DNA of 64,000 bases, from contig NZ_CP094264.1 in NCBI RefSeq assembly GCF_023614235.1, forward strand, positions 124,001 through 188,000. Reading direction: 5' to 3'. The stretch is from Streptomyces sp. MRC013 (GTDB lineage: Bacteria; Actinomycetota; Actinomycetes; Streptomycetales; Streptomycetaceae). Shown piece after piece: positions 27,378 through 36,027 of the stretch (position 1 is its first letter; each line of letters opens with the position of its first letter). The notes under the pieces are model-generated. The model ran no database searches. It was not told the DNA's origin and saw only the letters and a program-made list of their open reading frames with translations. Made by a program: the position numbers and the translations under genes.

Positions 27378-27832
27378 AGCGTCTCCTCCGTGTCTCCGCG
27401 GCGGCGCCGCCGCGTCCGGCGGCCGCCGTCCCCGCGCGCCACATCGTACGGGCGCGGGAACGGCGGCCCCGGGCCGCGCGGGGACCGCCGGAACGGCTCC
27501 GCCCGGCGCGGCGCGACCCGGTGCGCGGTCCCGGGACGGGGCGCGGTCCCCGTACCCGAGGGGCGGGGCGGCCTGCGGCGGTGCCCGGCCGGGGGCCGCC
27601 GCACGGCCTCCGTGCACGAGGGGGGCGGGGCCGCGTTCAGGTGCGACGCCGTGTGCTTCCCGTCCGCGGTTCCCCGTGCGCGGGGGGCGGGGCGGCCCGG
27701 GGCCGGGGAGGACGCCGAACCGCCTCCGCCTCCCGCTCCGACACCGCCGGTGGGGCCGCGCGTCCCGCAGGCCCGGGTGTGCCCCCGGTGGGCCGAGGGC
27801 CACTCCGTAAGGGTCGAAACCCACGCCGCTCC
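27378..27832. other. Divergent intergenic region
   Basis: About 455 bases between DUF389 and the MFS gene. It is mostly GC-rich shadow until 27800, where GTAAGGGTCGAAACCCACG leads into a TATACT hexamer used by the next unit. Confidence 0.4.
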
Positions 27833-27838
27833 TATACT
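27833..27838 (+). promoter_or_regulatory. Putative -10 box (TATACT) of a leaderless unit
   Basis: TATACT at 27833-27838 would start transcription about 7-8 bases later, at or next to ATG 27846, giving a leaderless mRNA. The -35 region (27810-27818, AGGGTCGAA) is weak. Confidence 0.45.
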
Positions 27839-27845
27839 TCAGCTC

Positions 27846-27893
27846 ATGCGACCCCACCCTGTCCTCCCCCGCGCCCCGTGGGCCCCGCGGTGA
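27846..27893 (+). CDS. 15-aa upstream ORF overlapping the MFS start
   Basis: ATG 27846 begins MRPHPVLPRAPWAPR, and its TGA (27891-27893) overlaps the GTG start of the MFS gene (GTGA). The ATG falls where transcription from the TATACT box should begin, so it would be read without a ribosome site and could then deliver ribosomes to the MFS gene, which has none of its own. Five Pro in 15 codons could slow translation. It may be a leader peptide. It could also be the real N-terminus of the transporter if a base has been lost in one of the C runs. Confidence 0.4.
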   Translation: MRPHPVLPRAPWAPR

Positions 27894-29187
27894 GCGGGAT
27901 CTCCGGAACCGGAACCGCCGGCAAGGCCGACGGTCCCCCGGCCCCGACGGCCCCGCGGCGGCGGCGCGTACTCGCCGACCTGACCCCGTTGCGCACCAGC
28001 GCGGACTACCGCCGCCTGTGGGTGGGCAACACGATCTCCTGGACCGGCCAGGGGATGACCACCCTCGCGATCTCCCTCCACGTGTACGAACTGACGGGGT
28101 CGAGCTTCTCCGTGGGCCTCGTCGGCCTGTTCTCGCTCGTCCCCCTCGTCGCGTTCGGCCTGTACGGGGGCGCCGTGGCGGACGCGGTCGACCGCCGGCG
28201 CCTCGGCCTGGCCAGTGCGGCCGGGCTGGCCGGGCTCTCCGTGGTCCTGGCCGCCGGCACCCTCGCCGGCTTCCACCGGGTGTGGTTCCTCTACGCGGTG
28301 GTGGCGCTGCAGGCGGTCTGCGCCGCCGTCAACGCCCCCGCCCGCAGCGCGATGATCCCCCGCCTCCTGCCGAAGGAGCAGCTCCCGGCGGCCAACGCCC
28401 TGTCGTCGATGACCACGACCTCCGGGGCCCTCGTCGGCCCCATGCTGGGCGGACTGGTCGTCGGGGCGTGGGGGTACGAGGCGGCCTACCTGATCGACGC
28501 CGTCGCCTTCGGCGCCGCCCTCTACGCGATGTGGCGGCTGCCCGCGATGCCGCCGCTGCGCGCCGGGGGGCGAAGCGGCCCTCCGTCCTGGAGGGGTTGC
28601 GGTTCCTGGCCACCCGCCCGAACGTGCGCATGACGTTCTACACCGACTTCTGCGCGATGATCCTCGCCCATCCGCGGGCGCTGTTCCCGGCGCTGGCGGT
28701 GCTGTCGTACGGGGGCGACGCCCGGACGACCGGCCTGCTCGTCGCCGCGCCCGCCGTCGGCGCCCTCCTCGGCGGCGTCTTCTCCGGCTGGCTGGGCCGG
28801 ATCCACCGCCACGGCCTGGCCATCACCCTGGCCGTCGCCGCGTGGGGGGCCGCGGTCGCCGTGTTCGGCCTGACCCGCCACCTGTGGCTGGGCCTGGTCT
28901 TCCTCGCCGTCGCCGGCTGCGCGGACACCGTCTCGATGGTCTTCCGGTCCACCGTGCTCCAGACGGCCGTCCCCGACGAGATGCGCGGCCGCCTCCAGGG
29001 CGTCTTCATCATCGTGGTCGCGGGCGGCCCCCGGGCCGGCGACTTCCTGGCCGGAACCGCCGGCGACCTCTTCTCGCCGACCGCCGCCGTGGTCGCCGGG
29101 GGCGCTGCGTGCGTGGTGGCCGTGGGGCTCCTCACCCTCGCCCGTCCCGGCTTCCTCCGCTACGACGCCCGCGACCCCCGGGCGTGA
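27890..29187 (+). CDS. MFS exporter (EntS/MFS_3-like), one frameshift
   Basis: After repair the protein has about 432 residues with 10-12 hydrophobic helices. It begins with a cytoplasmic lead-in (TPLRTSADYRRLWVGNTISW). The A-motif-like loop is GLYGGAVADAVDRRRLGLAS, and PARSAMIPRLLPKEQLPAAN is typical of the MFS_3/EntS group. Members export siderophores or drugs by proton antiport; the cargo here is unknown and no siderophore genes are near. The frame breaks at the G6 run 28565-28570 (one G missing), after which RPSVLEGLRFLATRPNVRMT resumes. GTG 27890 overlaps the stop of a 15-codon upstream ORF. Confidence 0.8.
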
Positions 29188-29461
29188 CCCGCCCGGTCCG
29201 AGGGCCGGAGGGACCCCCGGGCGGCGGAGGCGGCCGTCTCCCGGTCCCGGGCCGCGTACCCGTACCGATCGGGGCGCCGGGGGTGCGGTCCGAGCCCGCG
29301 CGCCGGCCTCCCCGACCGGTGCCGGCCACCCGGCCCCGCCGGCGGCGCGTTCCGGTGGCGGGGCCGCCCCCTCCGGTCGCCCGGGCCCGGCGCGCGCGGC
29401 GGGCGGGCGGCCGGGTACGGCCGGTGGACGCCGGGCGCGGTCGCGGGCCGGGGCGGGCACG

Positions 29462-30124
29462 TCACACGGTGAGGGCCGGTGACCGGTCGAGGTGGGCGGT
29501 CGCCGTCCGCCAGGCGGCCGTCACCGCCGCGTGCGCCCGGGCGGTGTTCGCGGCGCGGTCGCCGGCCGGGGTCAGCGGTGCGCCCACGTGGACGTGGAGG
29601 GCGGGGCGGCGGAGCGGCGCGGTGAGGACGCCCGCCACCTGCCCGGCCGCGCCGCCGGACATGACCCGCCGGGCCCCCGCCTGCCCCACGGGGACGACCG
29701 GCGCGCCGGTCCGCTCCACCAGGCGGGACAGGCCGCTGCGGAAGGGGCCCGGTGCGGTCTCGGCGCCCTCCCCGTACGCGTGGATCCCCCCTTCGGGGTA
29801 GATGAGAACGGACCTGCCCCGGGCGAGGGCGTCCTCCGCCAGGTCGAGTGCGCGCGCCGCGCGGCGGCCGCCCCGGTGCACGGGGATGTGCCCCTCGCGG
29901 GCGAGGGCGTGTCCGAGCAGGGGGACCCCCCACAGTCCCGCCGCCGCCATGACGACCGGCCGGACGCCGAGGCGGCGCAGTGCGGCGAGCACGACGGCGG
30001 GGTCGGCGAGCGAGGTGTGGTTGGGGGCGATGACGCTGCCCGGCGGGAACTCCGCGTCCCGGTCGGCGGTCACCGACAGGCGCCCGAAAACGGGTACCAG
30101 GGCGTGGGCGAGGCGGCTGAGCAT
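29462..30124 (-). CDS. Lysophospholipid acyltransferase (PlsC-like)
   Basis: This 220-residue protein has the acyltransferase blocks in order: NHTSLADP (the catalytic NHx4D box, about residues 35-42), GHIPVHRGGRRAARALDLAE, then VLIYPEGGIHAYGEG (the substrate-binding YPEG box) and GAPVVPVGQAG. These enzymes transfer a fatty acyl chain from acyl-CoA or acyl-ACP to lysophosphatidic acid or another glycerol acceptor at the membrane. The family fits well; the acceptor is not readable. The ATG at 30124 is clear. It is divergent from the antiporter gene and has no obvious operon partner. Confidence 0.88.
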   Translation of the reverse strand: MLSRLAHALVPVFGRLSVTADRDAEFPPGSVIAPNHTSLADPAVVLAALRRLGVRPVVMAAAGLWGVPLLGHALAREGHIPVHRGGRRAARALDLAEDALARGRSVLIYPEGGIHAYGEGAETAPGPFRSGLSRLVERTGAPVVPVGQAGARRVMSGGAAGQVAGVLTAPLRRPALHVHVGAPLTPAGDRAANTARAHAAVTAAWRTATAHLDRSPALTV

Positions 30125-30408
30125 GCGGGTCTCCCGGTTGCGGCGGTGTCGGTCGCCATCGTCGGCGACCGGGTCGGGGCGGGGACTGAGTACCGGTACT
30201 CAATTCGATCACGTGTGCGCGTCCGGGCGGGATCCGCTTCGCGCGGTGGGCGGGAGCGGGAGGGTGGGCCCGCGTCTCCGGGCGGGGTGCGGCCGCGCCC
30301 CGGTGGGGCGGACCCGCGTGCCGCCCGGGTGCTCCGGGTCGGGAGCGCGCTCGTGCGTCGCCCGGGTGGGGGGGCGTACCGGTGGGGCGCCGGGGGCACA
30401 CGTCTGCG

Positions 30409-31720
30409 GTGAGCTCGGGTGACTTCTTCTTCGCGCTGTTCGGGGCCGGTGCGCTCGCGGCCGCCGTGCTGCCGCGGCTCGTGGCCGGGCGGCCGCTGTC
30501 CATGCCGCTCGTCTTCCTGCTGTGCGGAATGGCCCTCCAGGCGTCGCCGCTGCCGCTGCCCGAGATCGATCCGGTGGGCGACCGGGTGTGGGTCGAGCAC
30601 CTCACCGAGGTGTGCGTCATCGTCTCGCTCATGGGCGCCGGGCTCGCCCTGAACCGGCCCGTCGGGTGGCGGCAGTGGCAGGCGTCGTGGCGACTGCTGG
30701 GCGTGACGATGCCGCTGACCGTCGCGGCCACCGCGCTGCTCGCCTGGTGGCTGACGGGCTGGCCGCCCGCCGCCGCGCTGCTGCTCGCCGCCGTCCTCTC
30801 CCCCACCGACCCGGTGCTCGCCTCCGAGGTGAGGGTCGGCGCGCCCACCGAGTCCGAACACGACGAGGACGAGGTGCGGTTCGCCCTGACCAGCGAGGCC
30901 GGGGTCAACGACGGCCTCGCCTTTCCCGTCGTCATGGCGGCGGTCGCGCTGGCGGCGGCCGCCGGTACGGGGCTGTCCGGCGCGTGGATCGGGCGGTGGC
31001 TGGTGGTCGACGTGGTCTACAAGTGCGCCGTCGGCGTCCTGGCGGGGCTGGCCGTGGGCAAGCTGCTCGGCTGGCTGTTCTTCCGCGCCGGGTGGGAGTC
31101 GATGCGGCTGTCCGAGCACCGCGACGGGTTCGTCGCCCTGGGCGCCACCTTCCTCGCGTACGGGGTCACGGAACTCGCCCACGGGTACGGCTTCCTCGCC
31201 GTGTTCGTCACCGCGTGCCGGATCCGGGCCGCCGAACGCGCCCACGGATACCACACCGTGCTGCACGACTTCGTCGAGCAGATCGAACGGCTCATGACCG
31301 CCGGGCTGCTCTTCCTGCTCGGCGCCTTCGTCGCGCAGGGCGCCCTCGCCGAGCTGACCTGGCGGGGGTGCCCTCGTCGGTCTGCTGCTGCTCTTCGCCG
31401 TCCGTCCGCTGACCGGGTGGGTGGCGCAGTTCGGCACCGCCGCCGGCCCCCGGGAGCGCGTCGTGGCCGCCTTCTTCGGCATCCGGGGCATCGGGTCGCT
31501 GTTCTACCTCGCGTACGCCCTCGGCGTGGAGGGATTCCACGTCGCGGCGGGAGAGCTCTGGGCCGTCGTGACCTTCACCGTCCTCACCTCCGTCGTCGTG
31601 CACGGGGTCAGCGCCTCGCCCGCCATCTCGCGCCTGGACCGGATGCGGTTGCTCAGGGCCCGGCGCAGGCACCGCGGCAGGCGGCCCGGGGACGACGAGG
31701 TCGCGCACGAGCGGCTCTGA
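30409..31720 (+). CDS. Cation:proton antiporter (CPA1, NhaP-like), one frameshift
   Basis: About 436 residues after repair, with 12 or so membrane helices. The core motifs are AAVLSPTDPVLASEVRVG (the TDP of helix 4) and EAGVNDGLAFPVVMAAVALA (the ND pair of helix 5 that binds the cation). It should exchange Na+ or K+ for protons across the cytoplasmic membrane. The frame breaks in the G5 run 31374-31378, which carries one base too many; removing it restores TWRGALVGLLLLFAVRPLTG, and the reading continues to ERVVAAFFGIRGIGSLFYLA. The start is uncertain: GTG 30409 is used, and GTG 30382 is also in frame. It ends 46 bases before the convergent YrdC gene. Confidence 0.82.
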
Positions 31721-31765
31721 CGCCCTTCTCGGCACGGCCCGCGGCGGGACGGGCCGTACCGGCGG

Positions 31766-32386
31766 CTACTCGAAGCGGGAGGGGTCGCCGGCGCCCCGGC
31801 GGACGATCTCCGGCGCGCCGCCGGAGAAGTCGACGACGGTGGTCGGCGCGGTACCGCAGTCGCCCGAGTCGAGGACGGCGTCGACGACGTGGTCGAGCCG
31901 GTCCTTGATCTCCCAGCCCTGCGTCATCGGCTCCTCCTCCCCGGGCAGCAGCAGCGTGCTCGACACCAGCGGCTCGCCCAGTTCGGCGAGGAGGGCCTGG
32001 GTCGTCGTGTGGTCGGGGATGCGCACCCCGACGGTCTTCTTCCTCGGATGCTGCATCTGGCGCGGCACCTCCCTCGTCGCGGGGAGGATGAAGGTGTAAC
32101 GCCCCGGTGTCGCGGACCTCAGCGTCCGGAACACGTCGTTGTCGATGTGCACGAACTGGCCGAGCTGGGCGAAGTTCCGGCACACGAGGGTGAAGTGGTG
32201 GCGGTCGTCCAGGTCGCGGATGCCGCGGATCCGCGCCAGCCCCTCGCGGTTCCCCAGCTTGCAGCCCAGGGCGTAGCAGGAGTCCGTGGGGTACGCGACG
32301 AGGCCGCCTGAGCGGATCATCTCGGCCACACCGCCGATGACGCGGCGCTGCGGGTCGTCGGGGTGCACATCGAAGTACTTCGCCAT
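31766..32386 (-). CDS. Sua5/YciO/YrdC-family protein
   Basis: The 206-residue protein carries the YrdC nucleotide-binding fold: MIRSGGLVAYPTDSCYALGC near the N-terminus, RHHFTLVCRNFAQLGQFV, then ATPGRYTFILPATREVPRQM and HPRKKTVGVRIPDH, where the basic residues contact RNA or ATP. YrdC and Sua5 enzymes make threonylcarbamoyl-AMP for the t6A modification of tRNA. This sequence is closer to the YciO branch (SCYALGC instead of ETVYGLG), whose members may not make t6A. ATG 32386 is clear. Stop-to-stop distance with the antiporter gene is short and convergent. Confidence 0.85.
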   Translation of the reverse strand: MAKYFDVHPDDPQRRVIGGVAEMIRSGGLVAYPTDSCYALGCKLGNREGLARIRGIRDLDDRHHFTLVCRNFAQLGQFVHIDNDVFRTLRSATPGRYTFILPATREVPRQMQHPRKKTVGVRIPDHTTTQALLAELGEPLVSSTLLLPGEEEPMTQGWEIKDRLDHVVDAVLDSGDCGTAPTTVVDFSGGAPEIVRRGAGDPSRFE

Positions 32387-32440
32387 CCGGCGAGCTTAAC
32401 GCGCCGCCCCGGCAAGGCCCGGGTACCGGGCTCAGGTCCG

Positions 32441-32471
32441 CCGGGGTCCCCGCCCGGAGGGGGGACCCCGG
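32441..32471 (-). terminator. Hairpin terminator of the NlpC/P60 gene
   Basis: CCGGGGTCCCC at 32441-32451 pairs with GGGGACCCCGG at 32461-32471 around a 9-base loop, 16 bases beyond the stop of the minus-strand gene. Confidence 0.75.
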
Positions 32472-32486
32472 CCCGACGGCCCGGCG

Positions 32487-32966
32487 TCAGCGCACGCGGC
32501 CGTAGAGGACCCTCTTGGTCCAGATCCGCTCCAGCTTCACCACCGAACCGGCCTTCGGGGCGTGCCAGACCCGGTTGTTCCCCGCGTAGACGCCGACGTG
32601 GTAGACGCGGCCGCCGGAGTGGAAGAAGACCAGGTCGCCCTTGTGGAGGGCGGAGGCCGAGATGTGGCGTGTGCGGTTGTACTGCTGCTGCGCGGTGCGC
32701 GGCAGGGTCTTGCCGGCCTGCTTGTACGCGTACAGCGTGAGGCCGGAGCAGTCGAACCGGGAGGGGCCCGCGGCCCCGTACTTGTAGGGGGAACCCTTCT
32801 TCGAGGCCGCCACGTTGAGGGCCTTCGTGGCGTACGCGGGGCCCGCGGCCCGCGCGTCGGGGGCGGCGCCCGGTGCCAGCAGCGTGCCGGCGAGGGCGGT
32901 GAGGGTCAGGGCCGAGACGGCACCGGTTCGGGACAGTACGGACGGAACGTGATTCTGCGCGGTCAT
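32487..32966 (-). CDS. Secreted NlpC/P60 cell-wall hydrolase
   Basis: This 159-residue protein has a signal peptide (MTAQNHVPSVLSRTGAVSAL, cut near ARA-A) followed at once by a compact NlpC/P60 domain. The catalytic Cys is in SRFDCSGLTLYAYKQAG, the His in RVYHVGVYAGNNRV and the third polar residue in VWHAPK. Such enzymes cut gamma-D-glutamyl or related bonds in peptidoglycan stems. There is no extra wall-binding domain, which makes it a minimal member. GAAGGG lies before ATG 32966. A c-di-AMP riboswitch of the ydaO/yuaA class occupies its leader, so it should be shut off when c-di-AMP is high. Confidence 0.92.
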   Translation of the reverse strand: MTAQNHVPSVLSRTGAVSALTLTALAGTLLAPGAAPDARAAGPAYATKALNVAASKKGSPYKYGAAGPSRFDCSGLTLYAYKQAGKTLPRTAQQQYNRTRHISASALHKGDLVFFHSGGRVYHVGVYAGNNRVWHAPKAGSVVKLERIWTKRVLYGRVR

Positions 32967-32975
32967 GCGCAACCC

Positions 32976-33130
32976 TTCGTCATCCGCCTGCGAAGGATGG
33001 CCTGTCGGGTTCGGGCAGGCGAAGTTGCCCGGCCGCTGACGCGGCTTCACCCCGAGGGGCGGCGGTCGTGCGCACGCCCCGGTACTGCTGGGTCCTCCAC
33101 TCCTGCCGATCCACTTCACGTCGACCAGAT
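32976..33130 (-). promoter_or_regulatory. c-di-AMP (ydaO/yuaA) riboswitch
   Basis: Read on the minus strand, the leader has the class-defining conserved blocks in the right order. GGAGGACCCA is near 33098-33089, GGGGTGAAGCC near 33053, and GGGCAACTTCGCCTGCCCGA runs into ACCCGACAGG ending at 33001. Then come TCCTTCGCAGGCGGATGA and AAGG just before the start at 32966. The stem GCCGCGTCAGCGGC lies between the second and third blocks. In actinobacteria this riboswitch class is known to control cell-wall hydrolase genes, with ligand binding turning expression off. The 5' boundary is approximate. Confidence 0.85.
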
Positions 33131-33375
33131 CCGGACGGCGGCAGGACTCGGCGTCCGCCCGGACCGCCTCGCCACGGCGGCGAGGGCTTGTCGTCGTCTG
33201 GGATCTTGACCCATGACGGAGGGAATCTTCGAATGGAATCGGCGTTTTGTGAGACTCCTCACCGTTGGCCGAATCCGCGGGTGACGGGCGGACGAAGGGT
33301 TACGCGGGCGTGTCCGGGAGGGGGTGTGGCAGGCGTCCCCGGGTGGTACCGGCCGCCGCGCGTTACGCTGTCCCG

Positions 33376-33450
33376 GTGACTCTTCTCGTGATGCGCCGGC
33401 ACGTGGACTACGTGCGCGTCACGACCATGAGCTGTCCGCGCCAGGACTGA
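33376..33450 (+). CDS. Putative leader peptide (RRHVD type), 24 aa
   Basis: GTG 33376 (or ATG 33391) opens a short peptide, MTLLVMRRHVDYVRVTTMSC followed by PRQD and a stop. The RRHVD-x-x-R core with a late Cys is the signature of the actinobacterial 'putative leader peptide' family, usually found before sulfur and cysteine metabolism genes, where it is thought to sense cysteine by attenuation. TACGCT at 33364-33369 would be a -10 box placing the transcript start at the GTG, so the mRNA is probably leaderless, as is usual for this family. The next gene, 130 bases on, encodes a 2OG-Fe(II) oxygenase. Confidence 0.75.
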   Translation: MTLLVMRRHVDYVRVTTMSCPRQD

Positions 33451-33581
33451 CCTCCCCCCTCTCCCCTCGGTCCTGCAGCGGGCGCCTCCCCGGGCGTTCC
33501 GGCCGGCGTTCTCCGCACGTCGCGTTCCGCCCCCTTCCCGGGTGGCAGGGCCTCGTGACACGCGAAACGGACGACCACGCC

Positions 33582-34598
33582 ATGCCTGCCTCGACCGCCA
33601 CCGGCCACCGCGACCTCCCCGTCATCGACCTGTCCGCGGCGGGCGATCCGCGGGCCCGCGGGGCGTTCCACCGCGACCTGCTCGCCGCGGCACGCGACGT
33701 GGGGTTCCTCCATCTGACCGGGCACGGTGTCGAGGAGCGGGAGACCGCCCGGATCATGGAGCTGACCCGGGCGTTCTTCGCCCTGCCGGAGGAGGACCGG
33801 CTGGCGCTCGGCAACCTGAACTCGCCGCACTTCCGCGGGTACACCCGGATCGGCCGCGAGCTGACCGGCGGCCGGTCCGACTGGCGCGACCAGTTGGACG
33901 TCGGCGCCGAGCGGCCCGCCGTCGAGGTGGGCCCCAACGATCCGGCGTACCTGTGGCTGGAGGGGCCCAACCAGTGGCCCGCCGCGCTGCCGGAGCTCCG
34001 CACGGCCGTCCTCGCCTGGCAGGACCGGCTCGCCGTGGTCGCGCACCGGCTGCTGCGGGAACTGCTCACCGCGCTCGGGGCGCCCCCCGACCACTTCGAC
34101 GGCGCGTTCGCCGACCGCCCCCACCTGCACACCAAGCTCGTCCGCTACCCCGGCTCGGCGCCCGCGGGAGACGGCCAGGGCGTGGGCGCGCACAAGGACT
34201 ACGGCTTCCTGACGCTGCTCCTCCAGGACGGGGTGGGGGGCCTGCAGGTGCGGTCCGGCGACGGCTACCTGGACGTGCCGCCGCTGCCGGGGGCGTTCGT
34301 CGTCAACCTGGGCGAGCTGCTGGAGATCGCGACCGACGGGTACCTGTCGGCGACCGACCACCGGGTGGTCAGCCCTCCCGGCGCGGTGGAGCGGTTCTCC
34401 GTCCCGTTCTTCTACAACCCCCGGCTGGACGCGGTGATCGAGGCCGTGCCCGGCCCGTATCTGGAGCACGCGCCCGGCGTCTCCCGGGACCGCGCCAACC
34501 CCCTGCACGCGGAGTACGGCCGCAACGAGCTGAAGGGGTGGCTGCGGGCCCACCCGGAGGTCGCCCGGCGCCACCACCCCGGGCTCGCCGCGGGGTGA
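33582..34598 (+). CDS. Isopenicillin N synthase-family 2OG-Fe(II) oxygenase
   Basis: This 338-residue protein has the DIOX_N half (LPVIDLSAAG, GFLHLTGHGVEE, FFALPEEDRLALGN) and the catalytic 2OG-Fe(II) half. The iron ligands are His and Asp of GAHKDYGFLTLLLQD and the second His of LSATDHRVVS; the co-substrate Arg is in ERFSVPFFYNP. Members hydroxylate, desaturate or cyclise small molecules; the substrate is unknown. ATG 33582 is used, although in-frame GTG 33555 has a better GC-rich ribosome site. A cysteine-type leader peptide lies just upstream, suggesting control by sulfur supply, which would be unusual for this family. Confidence 0.88.
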   Translation: MPASTATGHRDLPVIDLSAAGDPRARGAFHRDLLAAARDVGFLHLTGHGVEERETARIMELTRAFFALPEEDRLALGNLNSPHFRGYTRIGRELTGGRSDWRDQLDVGAERPAVEVGPNDPAYLWLEGPNQWPAALPELRTAVLAWQDRLAVVAHRLLRELLTALGAPPDHFDGAFADRPHLHTKLVRYPGSAPAGDGQGVGAHKDYGFLTLLLQDGVGGLQVRSGDGYLDVPPLPGAFVVNLGELLEIATDGYLSATDHRVVSPPGAVERFSVPFFYNPRLDAVIEAVPGPYLEHAPGVSRDRANPLHAEYGRNELKGWLRAHPEVARRHHPGLAAG

Positions 34599-34640
34599 CC
34601 GCCCGGGGACGGCTCCGCCCCCTCCACCCGGGCGGCGCGG

Positions 34641-34671
34641 GGCCCGGCCGTCCGGGCCGTCCGCGGACGGG
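34641..34671 (+). terminator. Paired short hairpins after the oxygenase gene
   Basis: GGCCCGG at 34641-34647 pairs with CCGGGCC at 34652-34658, followed at once by the palindrome CCGTCCGCGGACGG. The stems are short, so termination is only probable. Confidence 0.45.
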
Positions 34672-34765
34672 GCTTCCGGGTCCGCTCGGGGCCGGAACGG
34701 TGACTCGCGCGGTGCGGGGGTCGTTGACCCGTCCGGTAGGCGCAAATGCGACGAAAGAGGGATCA

Positions 34766-35815
34766 ATGGATCAGAGTGGCGGTTCCTGGGCGTACATCGG
34801 TTCGTTCACCTCGGGGGGCGGGCGCGGCATCACCGTCGCCGCCGTGGACCCGGCGAGCGGGGCGCTGACGCCGGTCGGGGCGGTCGACGCGCCCGCCGAC
34901 CCGTCGTGGCTCGCGCTCGACCGGGGCACCGGGGTGCTGTACGCGGTGAGCGAGACGGAGTCCGGCGAGGTCGCGGCCTTCCGGGCCGAGGGCCCGCACC
35001 TGACCCCGCTCGGCCGGCCGGTCGCGGTGGGCGGCTCCCGGCCCACCCATCTGAGCGTCGCCGGGCGCCGGCTGCTGACCGCCAACTACGGGTCCGGGAG
35101 CGTCAGCAGCCTGCCCCTGGAGGCGGACGGCGGCATCGCCGGTCCGGCCTCCGTCCTGGTCCACCGGGGTTCCGGCCCGGACCCGGACCGGCAGGAGGGG
35201 CCGCACGCGCACCAGGTGCTGCCCGACCCGAGCGGCCGGTGGGTGCTCACCACGGATCTGGGGACCGACTCGGTGCGGGTCTGCGCGCTCGACGCGCGGG
35301 ACGGGTCGCTCCACGTGCGCGGGGAGGTGGGGCTGCGCCCCGGGTCCGGGCCGCGTCACCTGGCGTTCCACCCGGACGGCGCGGTCGTGTACGTCCTGCA
35401 CGAGCTGGAGCCGCAGGTGACCGTCTGCCGCTGGGAGGCGGAGTCCGGGCGGCTGGAACCGCTGTCGGAGGTGCCCGTCGACGGCGACGGCGGGCCCGGG
35501 GGCGCGCGGGCCTGCCCGTCAGTACCCGCGGTCTCGGCGGACGGGCGGTTCCTCCGGGCGGCGGTGCGGGGCGCCGACGCGCTCGCCACGCTGTCCCTGG
35601 AGGACGGGGCGGAGAAGCCGCGGCCGGTGTGGAGCGCGGAGTGCGGCGGGAGCTGGCCGCGCGATCTCGTCGCGGACCCCTCGGGGCGCAGGCTGTACGT
35701 CGCGAACGAGTGGTCCGGCGACGTGACGTGGTTCGACGTGGACCCGCTGGACGGGCGGCCGCGGCGCGGCGGCTCGGTGGAGGTCCCCGCCGCCGCGTGC
35801 GTCGTCTTCTCCTGA
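34766..35815 (+). CDS. Lactonase-family beta-propeller (Pgl type)
   Basis: The 349-residue protein consists of seven beta-propeller repeats without signal peptide. Motifs include WAYIGSFTSGGGRGITVAAV, HLSVAGRRLLTANYGSGSVS, GPHAHQVLPDPSGRWVLTTD, GSGPRHLAFHPDGAVVYVLH, and the closing RRLYVANEWSGDVTWFDVD. This is the lactonase family that contains YbhE-type 6-phosphogluconolactonase of the pentose phosphate pathway and fungal carboxy-muconate cyclases. No zwf or gnd gene is near, so the substrate may be another lactone. ATG 34766 follows AAAGAGGGA. The gene appears monocistronic. Confidence 0.88.
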   Translation: MDQSGGSWAYIGSFTSGGGRGITVAAVDPASGALTPVGAVDAPADPSWLALDRGTGVLYAVSETESGEVAAFRAEGPHLTPLGRPVAVGGSRPTHLSVAGRRLLTANYGSGSVSSLPLEADGGIAGPASVLVHRGSGPDPDRQEGPHAHQVLPDPSGRWVLTTDLGTDSVRVCALDARDGSLHVRGEVGLRPGSGPRHLAFHPDGAVVYVLHELEPQVTVCRWEAESGRLEPLSEVPVDGDGGPGGARACPSVPAVSADGRFLRAAVRGADALATLSLEDGAEKPRPVWSAECGGSWPRDLVADPSGRRLYVANEWSGDVTWFDVDPLDGRPRRGGSVEVPAAACVVFS

Positions 35816-36027
35816 ACCGGCCCCGGCGGGAGGTCCCCGGCCGCCGCGCGCTCGCCGGGGGCGTACCCGAAGGCCGCGGCGGGACGGCGGCGGCCGGCGG
35901 GGGCGCGGCACCGGCGGGACGGTCCCCGTCGCGACGCGGTCCGTGCGGGGTGCGGGAATGCCGCCGCCCCGTGTGATCGTTGGTGTTCGTCAGCAGCATC
36001 CACCGACGACGTAAGGATCGACCGCCC

